In this document: positions 10,171 to 24,700 of the stretch, piece by piece | Layout of the letters: each line of letters starts with the position of its first letter | Numbering within the stretch: the stretch's first letter is position 1 | NCBI GenBank assembly: GCA_037834085.1 | Contig: JBBMKC010249170.1 | Location: 1-31,637 of the forward strand | Reading direction: 5' to 3' | DNA from: Bipalium vagum | Taxonomy: Eukaryota > Platyhelminthes > Tricladida > Geoplanidae | Length of the DNA stretch: 31,637 bases | The notes under the pieces: generated by a model | What the model was told of the DNA's origin: nothing | The model's database searches: none | What the model saw: the letters and a program-made list of their open reading frames with translations, nothing else | Program-made: the position numbers and the translations under genes

Positions 10171-11072
10171 AGGTTAGAAAAGATTTATTAAATGAAATTA
10201 CTGTAAATATAGTAGTAATTAGAAAAATAATTCTCTTTTATTTAATATTCAAAGTCAATTAAAATCACATGAAGAAGAAAAAAACTAAAATTGAAAAAAT
10301 TGAAATTCTAAAGAAGGTCTAAAATATTTGAAAGAATTAGAAAGCAATCTTGAATTAAAATATTATAAATTTAACAAATATTTTATATCATTTGTTGAAA
10401 CACCCAAACAATGGCAAATTGAATAACACAATCACATTCACAGATTTTAAAACAATTGAAAGTAATAACAAAATTTTAAATGGTGCTATCACAAAAATAA
10501 AAAATCAAAATAAAGACCTTCATAAATTAATAAATAATATTAAAAAAATTAAAAATTATTTTCGCAGTTGATGATTATAAAAACATTTGTGAAAAAATTA
10601 CACATAGTTTGTTGGTATTCTTAAAAATCTTAGAAATCTTCAACAACAGATTTTATAAATTCTATAAACTTAGAAATCAATAAAACCTAGTTAAAGTATT
10701 TGATTGGAGAAAAAAAATAGAATTTACAATAATATTAGTTGCAGAAAAAAATGAATACAAACAATAATATGTAAATTTTGAAACATCAAATAATTATATA
10801 ATAATTATTTATGATAAAATAATTTTTTTATAAGAAAAATCTGGATTGAGAAATTTATTAATGATTTCTTTTACTTTTTTCTAAAATAAATTGAATCATA
10901 CTTTTTAATTTTTTTTATTCATAATATTTATTTTGTATATATCTTTAAAAGAAATTTTAAAATTTGTAAAATTATAGGATTTTCCTTTCCAAAAAATAAA
11001 AATTTCACTCAAAACAATTTTTAAAAAAATCCATTTTCTAAGAAAAAAAATTGATTGGTGAATATAAAAATA
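10170..11072. other. Unassigned tail of the fossil block and AT spacer
   Basis: Up to about 10850 the plus strand still reads as interrupted lysine/glutamate-rich frames with coiled-coil character. From there to 11072 it is plain A/T-rich DNA without a recognisable gene. Confidence 0.35.
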
Positions 11073-12380
11073 GGGGTATAAATAAATAAAAAGGGACTTT
11101 TTTAGAACATAAATAAATTTAATGTAATATACACAAATGATTTAAATAACTTATATTAACTTATTAAGCAAATCAAGATCTTTAATGATAAATAACAAAA
11201 GGATAAACATATCAGTATTATTATATTATTTAATTATTTTGAAATGACTCAAGAATCGTATTGTAAATGTTTACAATAAAAAAATACATTTAATGGAAAC
11301 CTTTGTTGCTAAGCATTTCACTGATGAATGCATACACAAATCAATTGTTTACTGGCTATTATCGTGTTTTGAAAAGAGTGATAACAGTGAAAGAAATAAA
11401 GGAAATGGTCGTCAACCCAAAATTGCGACGAAATTTCACCTGAAATGGTTAGGAAAACGTTAAACAATACCTGTTAAATTGGTCAATATTGGTTATTAAA
11501 ACTATGAAATGTTCTCAGCCATAGGTTTCAATTATGTTAAAGAAACATACAGAGATCCAGTGATTTAAGAAAAGTACAGAACTAAAACGATCACCATTAC
11601 AGCTTAAATAAATGAGGCCTAAATGCCGAAATCTTTACAATACCTAAAAAAATTTTATTTTTATTTTAGATGATGAATCATATTTTACGTAATCCAACAG
11701 TACACTACCTAGAAATCACTACTATTATTCGAATAAAGTGAAAGCCACTCCGGATCATGTTAAACATTAATGAGAGTTCAAATATGAAGAAAACGCATTG
11801 GTTTGGATAGCTTTTTCATCTTTAGGTGTTTTCAAATTTTGTGTCGTCATAGCAGGCAATTAACCAAGATATGTACCTTAATGAATACATAAAATGTCGG
11901 TTAATGCCATTCAACAAGATACACGATAATTATGTATTTTGGTCTGATCTAGTTTCATCTCACTAATCAAATGAGGTCCAGAAGTACCTTAGAGATGAAA
12001 ACCTGAATTTTATTGAAAAATTAGATAACCTGGCAAATGTTCCTGAAGCGCAGCTTATTGAATATTTTTTGGTAGATTTGAGGCGTGCTGTATATAATAA
12101 GAATTGGAAAGCTCAAAAGTTTTCAGAAACTTCAATAAAGAATATCTTATTGTTTAAAAAAATGAATCTGAAGAATATACAAAAGGTTTATACAAGGACG
12201 TCAGAGGTTTATCATAGACTGGACTATATAGCGAGGATTGAGGTTAACAAAAAATGTTAACTTTTTTGCATAAATACAAAATTTTATGACGACTTCAAAT
12301 CTTTAAACGATTTTCTAATATCTTGATCCATTTATTATTTTTTAAAACTTCAAAAAAGTCCCATTTTTATTTATAGGGTG
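11073..12380 (+). mobile_element. Degenerate Tc1/mariner-superfamily transposon
   Basis: About 1.3 kb bounded by imperfect inverted ends: left GTATAAATAAATAAAAAGGG then ACTTTTTT, right (reverse complement) CCCTATAAATAAAAATGGGA then CTTTTTT. The transposase is decayed but readable: ILDDESYFT (first catalytic Asp, near 11670), FWSDL with SSH (second Asp, near 11945), and PEAQLIEYF (third acidic residue, near 12050). I count 37 residues between the second Asp and the Glu of IEYF, compatible with a DD37-type lineage. The C-terminal piece around 12069-12260 (VDLRRAVYNKNWKAQ) remains open. Stops and frameshifts are scattered throughout, so it cannot move on its own. Confidence 0.75.
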
Positions 12381-12803
12381 TTATATAAAAATAAGGGTAT
12401 ATATAAATATTGGTATTCCAGAAATGCGATTTTAGGGACTCTTTCGATGTATCCTTAACTACTGCAGTTTTTCATTGAAATCGTTATATTTTATTATTAG
12501 GTGTTGATTTGTTTTATGTTTATTTTCATGTTTTATCATATCTTCATGAAGACTTTTTTTAGAAAGATTTTTTAAAAATTCAAAATATTATTTTTCTTTC
12601 ATTTTTTGGAAAATGAAACGAAAAGTGCTAATTAAAATATTTAGGGTACTATTTTAGTTTAATTTCGAAAATTGATATAATAAAAACGATATAATAAACA
12701 GGTTTTTTAGTTTATTTGTTTCAACTAAAAGTGATTATCATAACTTTTCTTTGTCAACTTAAAGTGAGGGATAAACTATAGTATCCATAGTATATAGTAT
12801 AGT
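12381..12803. other. AT-rich spacer
   Basis: No gene found. It begins with a stretch (12383-12409) that is a near-direct repeat of 11062-11088 on the other side of the transposon. Confidence 0.4.
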
Positions 12804-12989
12804 ATGATTTTATTTATCAAACTGTTAAATAGCAGAATAACTCCTTTCATTAAATTCTAGTTTCTAAAAAATAAATAAATAATAATTTATTAGGAAATAT
12901 TAAATTAAATATATAACAATCATATTTGATCATTCAAATTATGTGCTTCTTAGTCAACATTAAAACACATTTGAAAAGATTCTAATATA

Positions 12990-12990
<1 letters not shown>

Positions 12991-13032
<42 letters not shown>
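12991..13032. repeat. (ATT)n microsatellite
   Basis: Uninterrupted TTA/ATT trinucleotide run inside the duplicated flank. The matching site in copy 1 (about 7457-7478) is shorter and interrupted, so the run has expanded since the duplication. Confidence 0.9.
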
Positions 13033-13494
13033 GTATAAGATTCAATAAGTGAATAAAATATTTTTTTTAATTGTAATAATATATCTGATTCGACTGTAAA
13101 AAATTGTTTGATTGTTAGTCAGTGTTACTTTCATTAAATAATGTAAATTCAAAATTGAAAATATTTTAAAGTGAATTTTCTAAAAATTTTCTTAGATAAA
13201 ATAATATTTTATTTATATATTTTAGTTATAATATTTAAATTTATATAAAAATTTTCTTAATAAAAACTAATTTATGTAATACTTTATATTACATTATTAT
13301 GTAACTGAAAGTAAAACTGCAACAAAATATAAAAAAGTTCCATATGTTCAAAATGGAAAATTTATAAAATTTTAAGTCCAAAAATTATAGTAACATTACA
13401 AAAAGAAATATTATATAAAATAAATTGACATTTTCAAGTTATCTCATTTTTATTATTATTAGGAAATTATTATTGTTTGAGAAAGATATTTAGC

Positions 13495-13757
13495 AACTTA
13501 GAGACTGTTATCAATATTTCACACTACACAGCTACAATCACGACAATGACAGTCATGGATGATACTGGCAGAGCCAATGACTGAAAGATTGCTATTAATT
13601 CTGGAATCGTGGAGCTCCACGTTAAAGGTTGAACACATGTTCATGGCAGAGTCGTCCTCAGTGGATACCCTGTTATCATTAGTGGCAATGGGATATTGAC
13701 TATCTTTCTAACACTTCCAAACGGTTCTTATGTCGTCAACATTAACAATTTTTTTTC
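13495..13757 (+). pseudogene. Exon-like relic, copy 2
   Basis: Counterpart of 7970-8240 and the better preserved of the two: HVHGRVVLSGYPVIISGNG can be read, then IFLTLPNGSYVVNINNFFS after a frame change. Beyond the duplicated part a CCTCCTTTTCAG acceptor-like site (about 13767-13778) is followed by HSHILDHVGVGLGVGIHKV, which could be the next exon of the same unknown gene. The function is unknown. Confidence 0.3.
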
Positions 13758-13878
13758 GATCTTGTTCCTCCTTTTCAGCCTCATTCACATATTCTCGACC
13801 ATGTTGGTGTTGGATTGGGAGTTGGGATCCACAAAGTTATAAGACAATTTAAAATATAACCATAAAAAATGTTTCATT

Positions 13879-16274
<2,396 letters not shown>

Positions 16275-16284
16275 TTATGAAAAC

Positions 16285-16600
16285 CTAAAAAAGTGAAAAT
16301 TACATTTCATTTATTATTTTTCAATTTTAATTTAATTTAGAAAATTAATTGTCAAACTGATATTATTTTATTAACAATATTAATTTTAAATTTTTTATTA
16401 TATTAATTTAGCGAAATTAAAAACTGTAAATAATATATTTAATAATGTGAACTTTTTATTATAATTTCATGAAAATGAGCTTTGTTAAAGTGGCGAATTA
16501 ATGAATAAAGTTAATTAATTTATCATGTTTTATTAAAAAAATTTCTTAAATTAATATTAAATAAAATATATTATTAATTAATATTAAATTAATTGAAACA
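16285..16600. other. AT-rich spacer
   Basis: No gene seen. On the pseudogene's sense strand its edge reads like an intron end (polypyrimidine tract plus AG). Confidence 0.4.
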
Positions 16601-17660
16601 ACTAAGATGTCATTTAATTTAACTTATTTATAATGATGATGTTAGGTTTTGTTGGGCATTTTCAATCTGAATTTTCTATCATGGTCCTCCTATAATTTCA
16701 CTATTGGGGAATTAGGCTGGTTATTTCTTGACTTTCAAAACATGATCATTCAAATTGGTCTTACATAGTTTTGGTGTGTGCTTTAGTTGATTATATTCTT
16801 GCAAAATAAAATTTTAATCAATTTAATCCAGTTCATTTGGAACAGCACGATGCACTAAAATTGTTCACTTCTTAGAATTTTATTGATCTTGACCAAGTTT
16901 CCAAGTTTAGTGTTTTTAAAACAATTTCATACTCTTACTGATCCATCTCCATGCTTTATTGTTGTACCGCACATTGATCCATCATTCGTTCTTCTGTTTT
17001 TCTACTTACGTTTGTTGTTCTTTTTGATTGGAAAATCTAAAATTTAAACTCACCAGACCATAAAACATTCTTCCATTGTTTCAATGACTAGTTTTGGAAT
17101 TCCCGAGTCCACATAAGTTTCTTTTCTTAACAGTGATTATTTAATTGTAACACACCCAAATAGTCCATTATTTCTTAATCGGCGTTTAACAGTATCAACA
17201 TTAAATATGATTGATCACTTGCTATTCAAATACAATGTCATTTCTGGACCTGTTAGCTTCTTTTTTCGTTATACTGTTTTTGTCTTTTACCTCAAATTAT
17301 TATTTCTATTCGACCTCATCTTCTTCTTGATTTCAGCATACTTGTAGACGAATATCTGTCGACTGTCTGGATATACCACCTTTTGAAAAAGTATTTTCTT
17401 TTGTAATGCGATGAAAAGTATATTCAATTTTTCGTAATGTAATGATGGCACTACTTTTTCTGTTTATAACTCTTTGATAGCTGTCATTGTAAAATCCTTT
17501 TACAAATTTTTAGTCAATTCATTTCTAGCCAAATGCATAAATGTCGAAAAATTTAATTTCTCATAATTTTAAAACAAATGTAAATAAATATATTTTTAAA
17601 AAGTAATTTTTTTGGAATTTTTTGGTATAAATAAAAAAAATTTCGGAAATAGAGCTTATT
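16600..17660 (-). mobile_element. Degenerate Tc1-type transposon
   Basis: On the minus strand the usual Tc1 order can be traced in pieces: an N-terminal helix-turn-helix remnant near 17350-17500, VKRRLRNNGLFG (about 17170), a segment matching WxxVLWSDESKF (about 17050, first catalytic Asp), IKHGDGSVRVWNCF-like wording (about 16930) and a degraded LNPIENLWE-type end (about 16680). Many stops and frameshifts are present. I could not define clean inverted ends. The element is dead and old. Confidence 0.65.
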
Positions 17661-18012
17661 TGTTGTTTTTCTCGCTAATATAACCTGGACTAATCCCGCT
17701 CTTAGTACAATTCATGGGCAGTGATTATTATCATTTCAATCGAAGCCAGATCCTATTCTTTATCAACACTGGAATTATTCTAATAGAATTATATTTCTAT
17801 ATTTTATAAATTTTTTGGTTGGAAATAGTTTTGTAAATGTGTATAAATCATATTTGTAAATTCTTATTGTGACAAGTTCAATCATGTGCAAAAGCACATA
17901 AATAATTAATTCTTTTAATAATTTTTCTTTATTTCGTAAATTAGTTGTAAACTATATTCAAAATAATTAAATAAGTAAAATAGGTAACATTTTATTTTAT
18001 AATAATAATAAA
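17660..18012. other. AT-rich spacer
   Basis: No gene or repeat recognised between the Tc1 relic and the mariner. Confidence 0.4.
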
Positions 18013-19235
18013 TTAGGTTGGTGCAAAAATAATGCATCTATTATAACTTCAAACTTAGCATATCATAAGTCGGACCAAACAAACATTTATTAATCAAAGT
18101 AACATCCTTTTGATTTCACACATTTCTGCCAACGCAAAATTGATACCGGAAACAGAAATCCATTTGTGTGCACCTCACAAATTCCAAGAAGACGTTTTTA
18201 GCGTCGGCTCGGTTGTTACAGCACTTACCTTGAAGGATGTTTTGTAGATGTTTGAAAAAGTGGAAGTCTGTTGGTGCTAAGTCCGGGGAATATGGAGGAT
18301 GGGGCAGAATTTCGTAACCCAGTTCGTTAAATTTCTGCAAGGTTGATATTGCGATGTATAGTCTGGCATTATCCTGAAGAATGATTGGTCCTTTTCTGTT
18401 TACCAAAGCTGGACTCAAAATTTGTAATTTTTTCGTGCAGATCGTTGACTTGCTGACAAAAACTGTTGGACGTAATCGTTTTTCCAGGATCCAGGAAATT
18501 GAAATGAATCAAATCATGTTAATTACCTTTTTTTGTTTCAGTTTTTGTTTCGGAAAGGTTTTTGGAGGTTCACTTTTGTCCAGCCATTGACCAGAGTGTT
18601 GCCTATTATCGTATAAGATCCATTTCTCATCAAATGTTACAATTCTATTGAGAAATAGATCGTTCTTGTTACGGAAGAGAAGGGAAGATGCAACTTTAAA
18701 GCGACGTATTTTTTGGTTTGCATTGAGCTCTTGTGGCACCCAGCTTCTTCACTTTTTCAATTTGTCCGAGGAGTCTCACAATTGTTGAATAGTGAACCTG
18801 AAGTTCTTTTGCAACTTCTCTTGTGGTTTTCCTTGAATCAGATTCGATGGCAGCCTCTAATTGATCATTTTCTACAGTTGATGGACGGCCACGACCTTCT
18901 TTATCCTCCAGGCTATAATTATTGTTTTCAAACTTTAAGAACCAACGATGAACTGTTGTTTTGCTTACGCTTCCTATCCCCCATACTGCATTTATGTTTC
19001 GTGCTGTTTTCGCAGCGCTTCTGCCTAGCTTGAACTATAAAACTATATTTTACGAAGTTCTTTTTCGACATCTAAAACACATAGTTTTCATTTCTAAATA
19101 AATTATGAAATATTTAAATTTAAAAAGTGAATATTACTAAGAATAACAATTAGATTTTAAAAAGTGTATTGTTTAGTTTAAAAAATGCTTTAGTTAAACA
19201 ATGAAAAAATATGCATTATTTTTGAACCAACCTAA
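18013..19235 (-). mobile_element. Mariner element, cecropia subfamily (Hsmar1-like)
   Basis: A 1.2-kb element with well-preserved inverted ends, TTAGGTTGGTGCAAAAATAA on the left and the complement of TTAGGTTGGTTCAAAAATAA on the right, next to TA at 19236. The transposase runs on the minus strand from an ATG at 19071. Pieces match the cecropia/SETMAR type closely: TFDEKWILYDNR, HPPYSPDLAPTDFHFFKHL and a C-terminal LRWQKCVKSKGCYFD. The catalytic triad is all present (D of TFDEKW, D of ILQDNAR, D of APTDF with 34 residues between the last two). A short internal gap after KKVINM (near 18510) and frameshifts, including one near the C-terminus, break the gene. The ends could still be substrates for a related transposase. 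Confidence 0.92.
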
Positions 19236-19329
19236 TATTTATGTTTTTAAAAATTTTAATTATTATTATTTTATTTTATACTTTTTACTGATCTTTATTT
19301 TTTTACATCGATTATAACTTATCTGAGTT

Positions 19330-20095
19330 GTCTATTTAAACTAAAATAAATAAAGATGATACAACAATCCTTTTTTCGTTTAATACAAAAATCATATATA
19401 TTATAGGTATATGTAATATTTTTTTTATAATTTTTTCTTTCTTAATAAAATTTTGTGATTGATCCAATTGTACCACAGGTATTCCAGAGAAAAATTCTTT
19501 ACTCGAAACTTGGCGTGTATCTGCTGGTACGTTTGTTTCATCATCCATGAGACAAAACACATTTCAACCAGATAGTACTACTTTACTGTAAATATGATTG
19601 CTTCCTTTTCGTGATCTTTGTTAGTTGAAAATTTGTCGGAGATACCGGGATGCGACTTTTTACATTTTACTGTTCTGACCTCTGAGGTAAATCCGGCGAC
19701 TAATTTTCAATTTATCTCACAATCTTATTTTTTTGATTTATGATATACCTTGGTTTCTCCTTTTTAGTGTATACTTTCATTGTCTGTTTTATTCTGTGAA
19801 TAATGACTATCCATATTTTCACTAGCGTTTAAAACCAATTTTGACGTATTATTTAAGTATATAGGTCTTATCCTGTTTTAGTTTAGTTCAGTATTTATTG
19901 TTAATGGATGACCATGTTTCTTCTAAATTCTATATAACCTTCATCTGTGAATTGCTTTAATATAATTTGAATCAATCTTTTGTGCACGTTTTTCACAGAA
20001 AAATGCTCAATAGTCAGTTTTCGATTTCTATAATTACCTCTGAAAAATTCAATAATATGGTTGGCTCTTTTTTGATAAAATTTCATGCTCAATTC
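19330..20095 (-). mobile_element. Fragment of another Tc1/mariner-type transposon
   Basis: Minus-strand pieces: FFRGNYRNRKLTIEHF with a following helix (19901-20092) resembles the N-terminal DNA-binding domain of a Tc1/mariner-like family, and LMDDETNVPADTRQVSSKEF (19500-19560) resembles its first catalytic block (MDDET). The middle (19600-19900) is decayed and the part with the second and third catalytic residues is missing. No inverted ends were found. Confidence 0.6.
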
Positions 20096-20099
20096 TACT

Positions 20100-21065
20100 A
20101 AAGAGTATTATATACAGTAAAAGCCCACTTAATTTTCTATAAAATAAAAATCACCAATCATTAAGTTAATAATGGTAAAAATTATTATTATTTAAAGTTT
20201 GCTCCATTCTTTTTGTAACAGTATATTTTAAATATAGCAGTAATATAGATGCTTTTAGATATTAATAAAGTTAATTGAAAGGATGAGTGCAAAAAAATCT
20301 CTCCATAACAGTTAGATAATGAACTTGTTCACAATATTATACTTACTTTTTATTTTTTGGTCCACCATACAACCTTAGATCAGTACTAACATGATATGGT
20401 AGCTTTTGAATTTTTACTTTGTTGCTTTGAGTGTACAGTATCAAAACTACCTTCTTAAATCGTTTCCTGCTTTAATTTTCTTTAATATGTTAATCAATAT
20501 AAAAAGGTTTATTCTCAATTTAGAAAATAAATAAAAAGTTCCTAGAAAATGATAGTTTCGCAGTACATATACATTATACAATTCAGTGTACTGTACGCAG
20601 CAATTTTCTTTTTGTATTTTATGCTTGTTTGGTCCAACTTTTTGGCAAACAGCAACCAATTCTGCACTATTTGATATTGATTCACTCCCTCCATAATAAG
20701 AAATCGTATAAGGTCGTATAATAAGACTCCTATCAATATTTTAGCTTTTAAATGAAAACATGGGTTAATAAATTGAGAATATTTTATATACCTAAATAAA
20801 CAAAAGTACATTGTGAAAAAATCTAATTTACTTTATTTTTTCTACACTAGTGACAATACTTATTAGGCGCACCCCTTATTCTTACTTCTCATTCTCCAGT
20901 ACCAGGAAAGTTATCGTCAGATAATCTACTTTGAATCGAAAGAGGTTAAAAGGTCTCTTGAATATTTTCTATCTACTCAATATTGTTCGTATTATCCCTA
21001 AGTGACAGTGAAGAATCGAAGAAAAAACTAGAACAACCACGTTTCAGATTCCAAGGTATCTATAA
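20100..21065. other. Mostly AT-rich, no assigned gene
   Basis: At 20115 a TA-flanked CAGTAAAAGCCCACTTA resembles a pogo-like end without a partner. A minus-strand frame near 20600-20700 (GVNQYQIVQNWLLFAKKLDQ) has helical, protein-like wording but no family I know. Around 20905-21060 the plus strand has splice-like edges and frames (YQESYRQIIYFESKE, then DSEESKKKLEQPRF) whose phases do not fit together, so I do not call a gene. Confidence 0.3.
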
Positions 21066-21230
21066 TCAACTGGTTTGACATCACATCACCTCATGACCTT
21101 CATCAACTCGGAGGATAATGGAAATATCAGCGTCATTGACTTTATAATAAAGGAACTAAATAGGTATAATTATACTTTACTTTCTGAATGTCAACCTAGA
21201 CTACTGGGATATGATAAATTGATCATAAGT
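21066..21230 (+). other. EF-hand-like open frame
   Basis: A short plus-strand frame reading HHLMTFINSEDNGNISVIDF then IIKELN. The loop NSEDNGNISVID (21105-21140) fits the EF-hand pattern: acidic or Asn ligands at positions 1, 3 and 5, Gly at 6, Ile at 8, acidic at 12, then Phe. A GT at 21164 could be a splice donor, and TTCTTACACAG at 21262 could be the next acceptor, giving phase-compatible FMEFTELCWSVNDDLFIPI. This could be part of a small calcium-binding gene on the plus strand, or chance. Confidence 0.25.
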
Positions 21231-21770
21231 TAAATATTACTTTCTCTATTCTTTCTTACACAGCTTCATGGAATTCACAGAGTTGTGTTGGAGTGTAAAT
21301 GACGATTTGTTTATCCCGATTCTCACCTCGTTCAGATCTTCTACATCATCATCATCATTATTACTGTTTTCTACCTTAGTGATGAAAAACCCCCGTAAAT
21401 CTGCTATTCCTTCAATTCTGGTTCCCGTTGGGCGTCAGGTCAGACAAAAAATCCAGAACGCTCTAGGAGTCGGTTGAATCAAATAGTTGATGGGACTTGA
21501 AATTGAAAATTGCCATATTAAAAATTAATGATGTTTTTAATCATAATTTCTGCAAGTTAAAAAGTTGAAAAAGTTTAATTTTGAGGATTATATCTGACGA
21601 TTCGGGCAGTTAACAAGACGAACAATTTTGACCTTTTCTATCAAATGGGAAATGCAGACAAACTTTCATTATTATTAGTAATCACAACGGTGACAATGGA
21701 GAAATTGAAAGAAAAATTCCATCGGAAACATTCTTTAGCTATTTCACGCCAACCAAATTCGGGACTTGGT

Positions 21771-24700
21771 CTAATCAGTGTCCAAGTTGGAGGTCTTCGA
21801 TTTCGGATCACGACTGGACATAATTTCTTGGATTTTCAAATATCTTTCGTCGGATTCATCAAACTTATTGCCCTGAAGAGAGAGGAATTAATGTTATATT
21901 TACGCATTAATTAAAATAAAGTCAGTCATGCATTCAGTCAACTGAATCACTTGTTCCCATTGCCACAAAGTTCTTTTAAGACTACTAATTCAGAAATATT
22001 CTTAATTATATTAGTTATTATTTATTTATGTATATTATTTTTTTTAATATTCTTATAATATTAATTATTTATTTATGACAGCAATTTAATTTTGTATAAT
22101 ATTATTTATATTTATTATTTATTAAAGAAATTAAATTTAAGCATCAAGGACTTTTGATGGCAATAAGTCCTTCGACTATTTCAAAACTTTCTCCTTAAAG
22201 GCGTTAAAGAACTTCATTTGAAAAACCCTCTATAAATGACATTCACCATTCATCAGTGACATCTGCTAATTCATAAACCCCAGACCGGTTACTATACTAT
22301 TTATAAATATTTGTTGCAATAACAAAAATATTTTGTACGATGAAGAGAAAGTTAAAAATTAATTAAATTCTGATTTTGAAATTAAATTACTCTGACTGAC
22401 AAATGAGACTAAATAAAAATAATCTGCCCAAATGTTGACTTGATGGTGATGATTACCGGAGAGAAATGCATCAGCGTCAGCTATCAGGGGGATAAGAAAG
22501 AAGGCAGGGGGTTGATTAATTTTAAACGAAGTTAGGTCCATCAACAGATAAAGTTGATATAAAATAAATATTTGGGTCAAACCAGTTACCTTGTGAAGTC
22601 AAGAAATCAAGCACTGTTTTAAATTAAACGTTACTTCCCAAGACGACATCTGGTTTCAGTACAACCCATTCCGCGATCTATGAAACATAGATGAATTATA
22701 TTTCACACATCTTCTACATATTTAAAGAAGATGAATAAAGAAAGTGCAAGAAAGATAATATTGCAAGACTCTAATTCTTTCCATTTTGTTTTCTTTTTTA
22801 GGCCTTTTCAAATTATTTGTGGTTAAGTTATTGTAATAATAATAAGAAGATTAATAATATTAATAATAATTATTATTATTATTCAGAAAAAAATTGATTA
22901 TTTTCAATCATTATATTTGGCACATTTGTTGAAAAATAGAACAAAATCGCTTTGGTTGAATAGGAAATATGGAATTTTTATATGATAAAAGTTATAAGTA
23001 CGTACAATAATAATTGTTTAGAATGAAATTTGATTTAACTGTCGCATTTACAAGTTGCTTTATTTTCTGAAAACCTGGAAACTATGACATTTCAAGAACC
23101 CACTGCTTTGCGACTTATCAAGATCATCAGGATATCACCTCTAAGACCGAACGCTTTGCAGTCTGTTTGGTACTTGGATAGCTGGATCGGATCATTGAGA
23201 CCAGGATTGTCGCAGGTTTATGTTCTTGGTATGAGAGAAAGAAAATCTCGTTGTTATTGGACTTTGTGGTCTTATAGTCCCATTGCCACTGCATAAAAAG
23301 GTCTCAATGTGTGTGCTGGATTTGTAGGTATGTGCGGCAAATATCATCTCCTGGTTGTCAGAAAATTCTCAGAAAATGTGACAGTTAAATCAAAATAGAT
23401 CCATTGTTTAATTTTTAATTTAATAATTTTTTCATGTTTTAAGTTGTTTAAATCAGCATACCTGAAGGAATAGCTTCAGAAGACCAGTTTTGTTGATTTT
23501 TGAAGTGGCTATAAACGAGGACTGATAGGAAACTGCAGTAACCAACTCTTCCAAGCCTTCTGTTGATATTCTATTTCCTATTATCATTTAAGTACCCTGT
23601 TTGCAAAGGTCAACTTACGTGACAAATTTAGTACTAGCAGCACGTAATTTCCAATGATGCACAACTTTCCAGGCTCAACAGATTCCACCTTGTGAAGGAG
23701 AGGATGGATATTGTCCATATTTTCACTTACACTCTGAGAAAACAAAGACGAATTTCATTATACATTAAACTGATATTTACTTCAGATAAATTGTCTAGCT
23801 GATTTGCTGCTCTCGACAATTTGGAAGACCTACCAACTTTCGTTTTTGGGGTTGGTTTTGCAGGATCTAACGCACCTGTAGGTTACATACGTTAAGGTTC
23901 TTATTAAATAAATACATTTTTATAATAAAAAATCTCATTCAAAACGTTGGAACACTCAAATTTATTTTGATCTTTGGATAAAGTTAATTATGTAAAATTA
24001 AAGAATTCCGTGAATGATCAGGAGTCCATAATTACAAACAATTTTAAAATTTTCTAATTAAAAATCATTTTTAATATTTAAGTTTTGTATGAAATTTTCT
24101 TTAGGTTAATTTCAAAAAAAGAGTTTACTTTTCTTATGTAAAATATTACCACAGAAATAATAATGCAAATAAGATAACAATAGTAAATAAAATAATAATT
24201 AAAAATAATAGTAAATAAAAATAACAACAATAATAATAACAATAGTCATATAATTAGAAAAAGGAAATATGAAACAAAACAAAAGAAAATTTAAAGATTT
24301 ATTTTAAAATAAAATGTTATGAAAGACTAAAAAAGTTATTGAAGGAATTTATTTAACTATTTAATTTTATTTATTTTTATTAAATATTTATATGAATTAA
24401 ATTAATTTAAAGGCAATTTTAATTTTTTAAATTTACAATTATAAATTTGATTTATTCGGAAAAAATTAATTAATAAAATTTATTAAAACTGATTAATATT
24501 TCCTATTATTTTTATATTTTTAAATGAATCATTTACCTTTCTTAGCCGGGAGGGTTTTTTCTTCTTTTTTGTTTTTCGCTGGTGCTTTCTCATGCTTTTC
24601 TTCCTTGACTTCCTATTAAAATTCAGTTGTACATTATAAATATTTAATAAATTTTATAAATATTGGAACTAAACCTTACAAAAATAAAAAAATATTAAAA

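Larger units (their letters stand above)
8820..10850 (+). mobile_element. Polinton/adintovirus-like fossil, right block
   Basis: Plus-strand relics in the order minor capsid pVI-like (about 8850-9180), adenain-like cysteine protease (about 9300-9715), fibre-like protein (about 9950-10170) and an unassigned lysine/glutamate-rich tail to about 10850. Minor capsid followed by protease is typical of Polinton/adintovirus-type elements. The block is broken, with breaks in every part. No terminal inverted repeats or integrase/polymerase genes are visible. Together with 1-2900 it flanks DHX8, with genes pointing away from it on both sides. The two blocks could be one element split by later events or two insertions. 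Confidence 0.6.
12804..13757. repeat. DHX8 upstream block, copy 2 of a duplication
   Basis: Second copy of 7261-8240 in the same orientation. At its left end the minus strand still reads [15 protein letters not shown], the DHX8 N-terminus with one residue lost, and then runs into unrelated DNA at 12804. The gene body that belonged to this flank is therefore missing. An (ATT)n run at 12991-13032 is longer than in copy 1. Confidence 0.85.

Noticed and set aside
7970-13757. Selenocysteine reading of the TGA after VKG in both exon relics
   Set aside because: Other stops and frame changes follow in both copies and no SECIS-like hairpin was seen. Plain pseudogene decay explains it.
23084-23296. 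70-codon plus-strand frame in the last LRRC71 intron
   Set aside because: No recognisable domain, with open frames on both strands in a balanced-composition patch. Not called as a gene.
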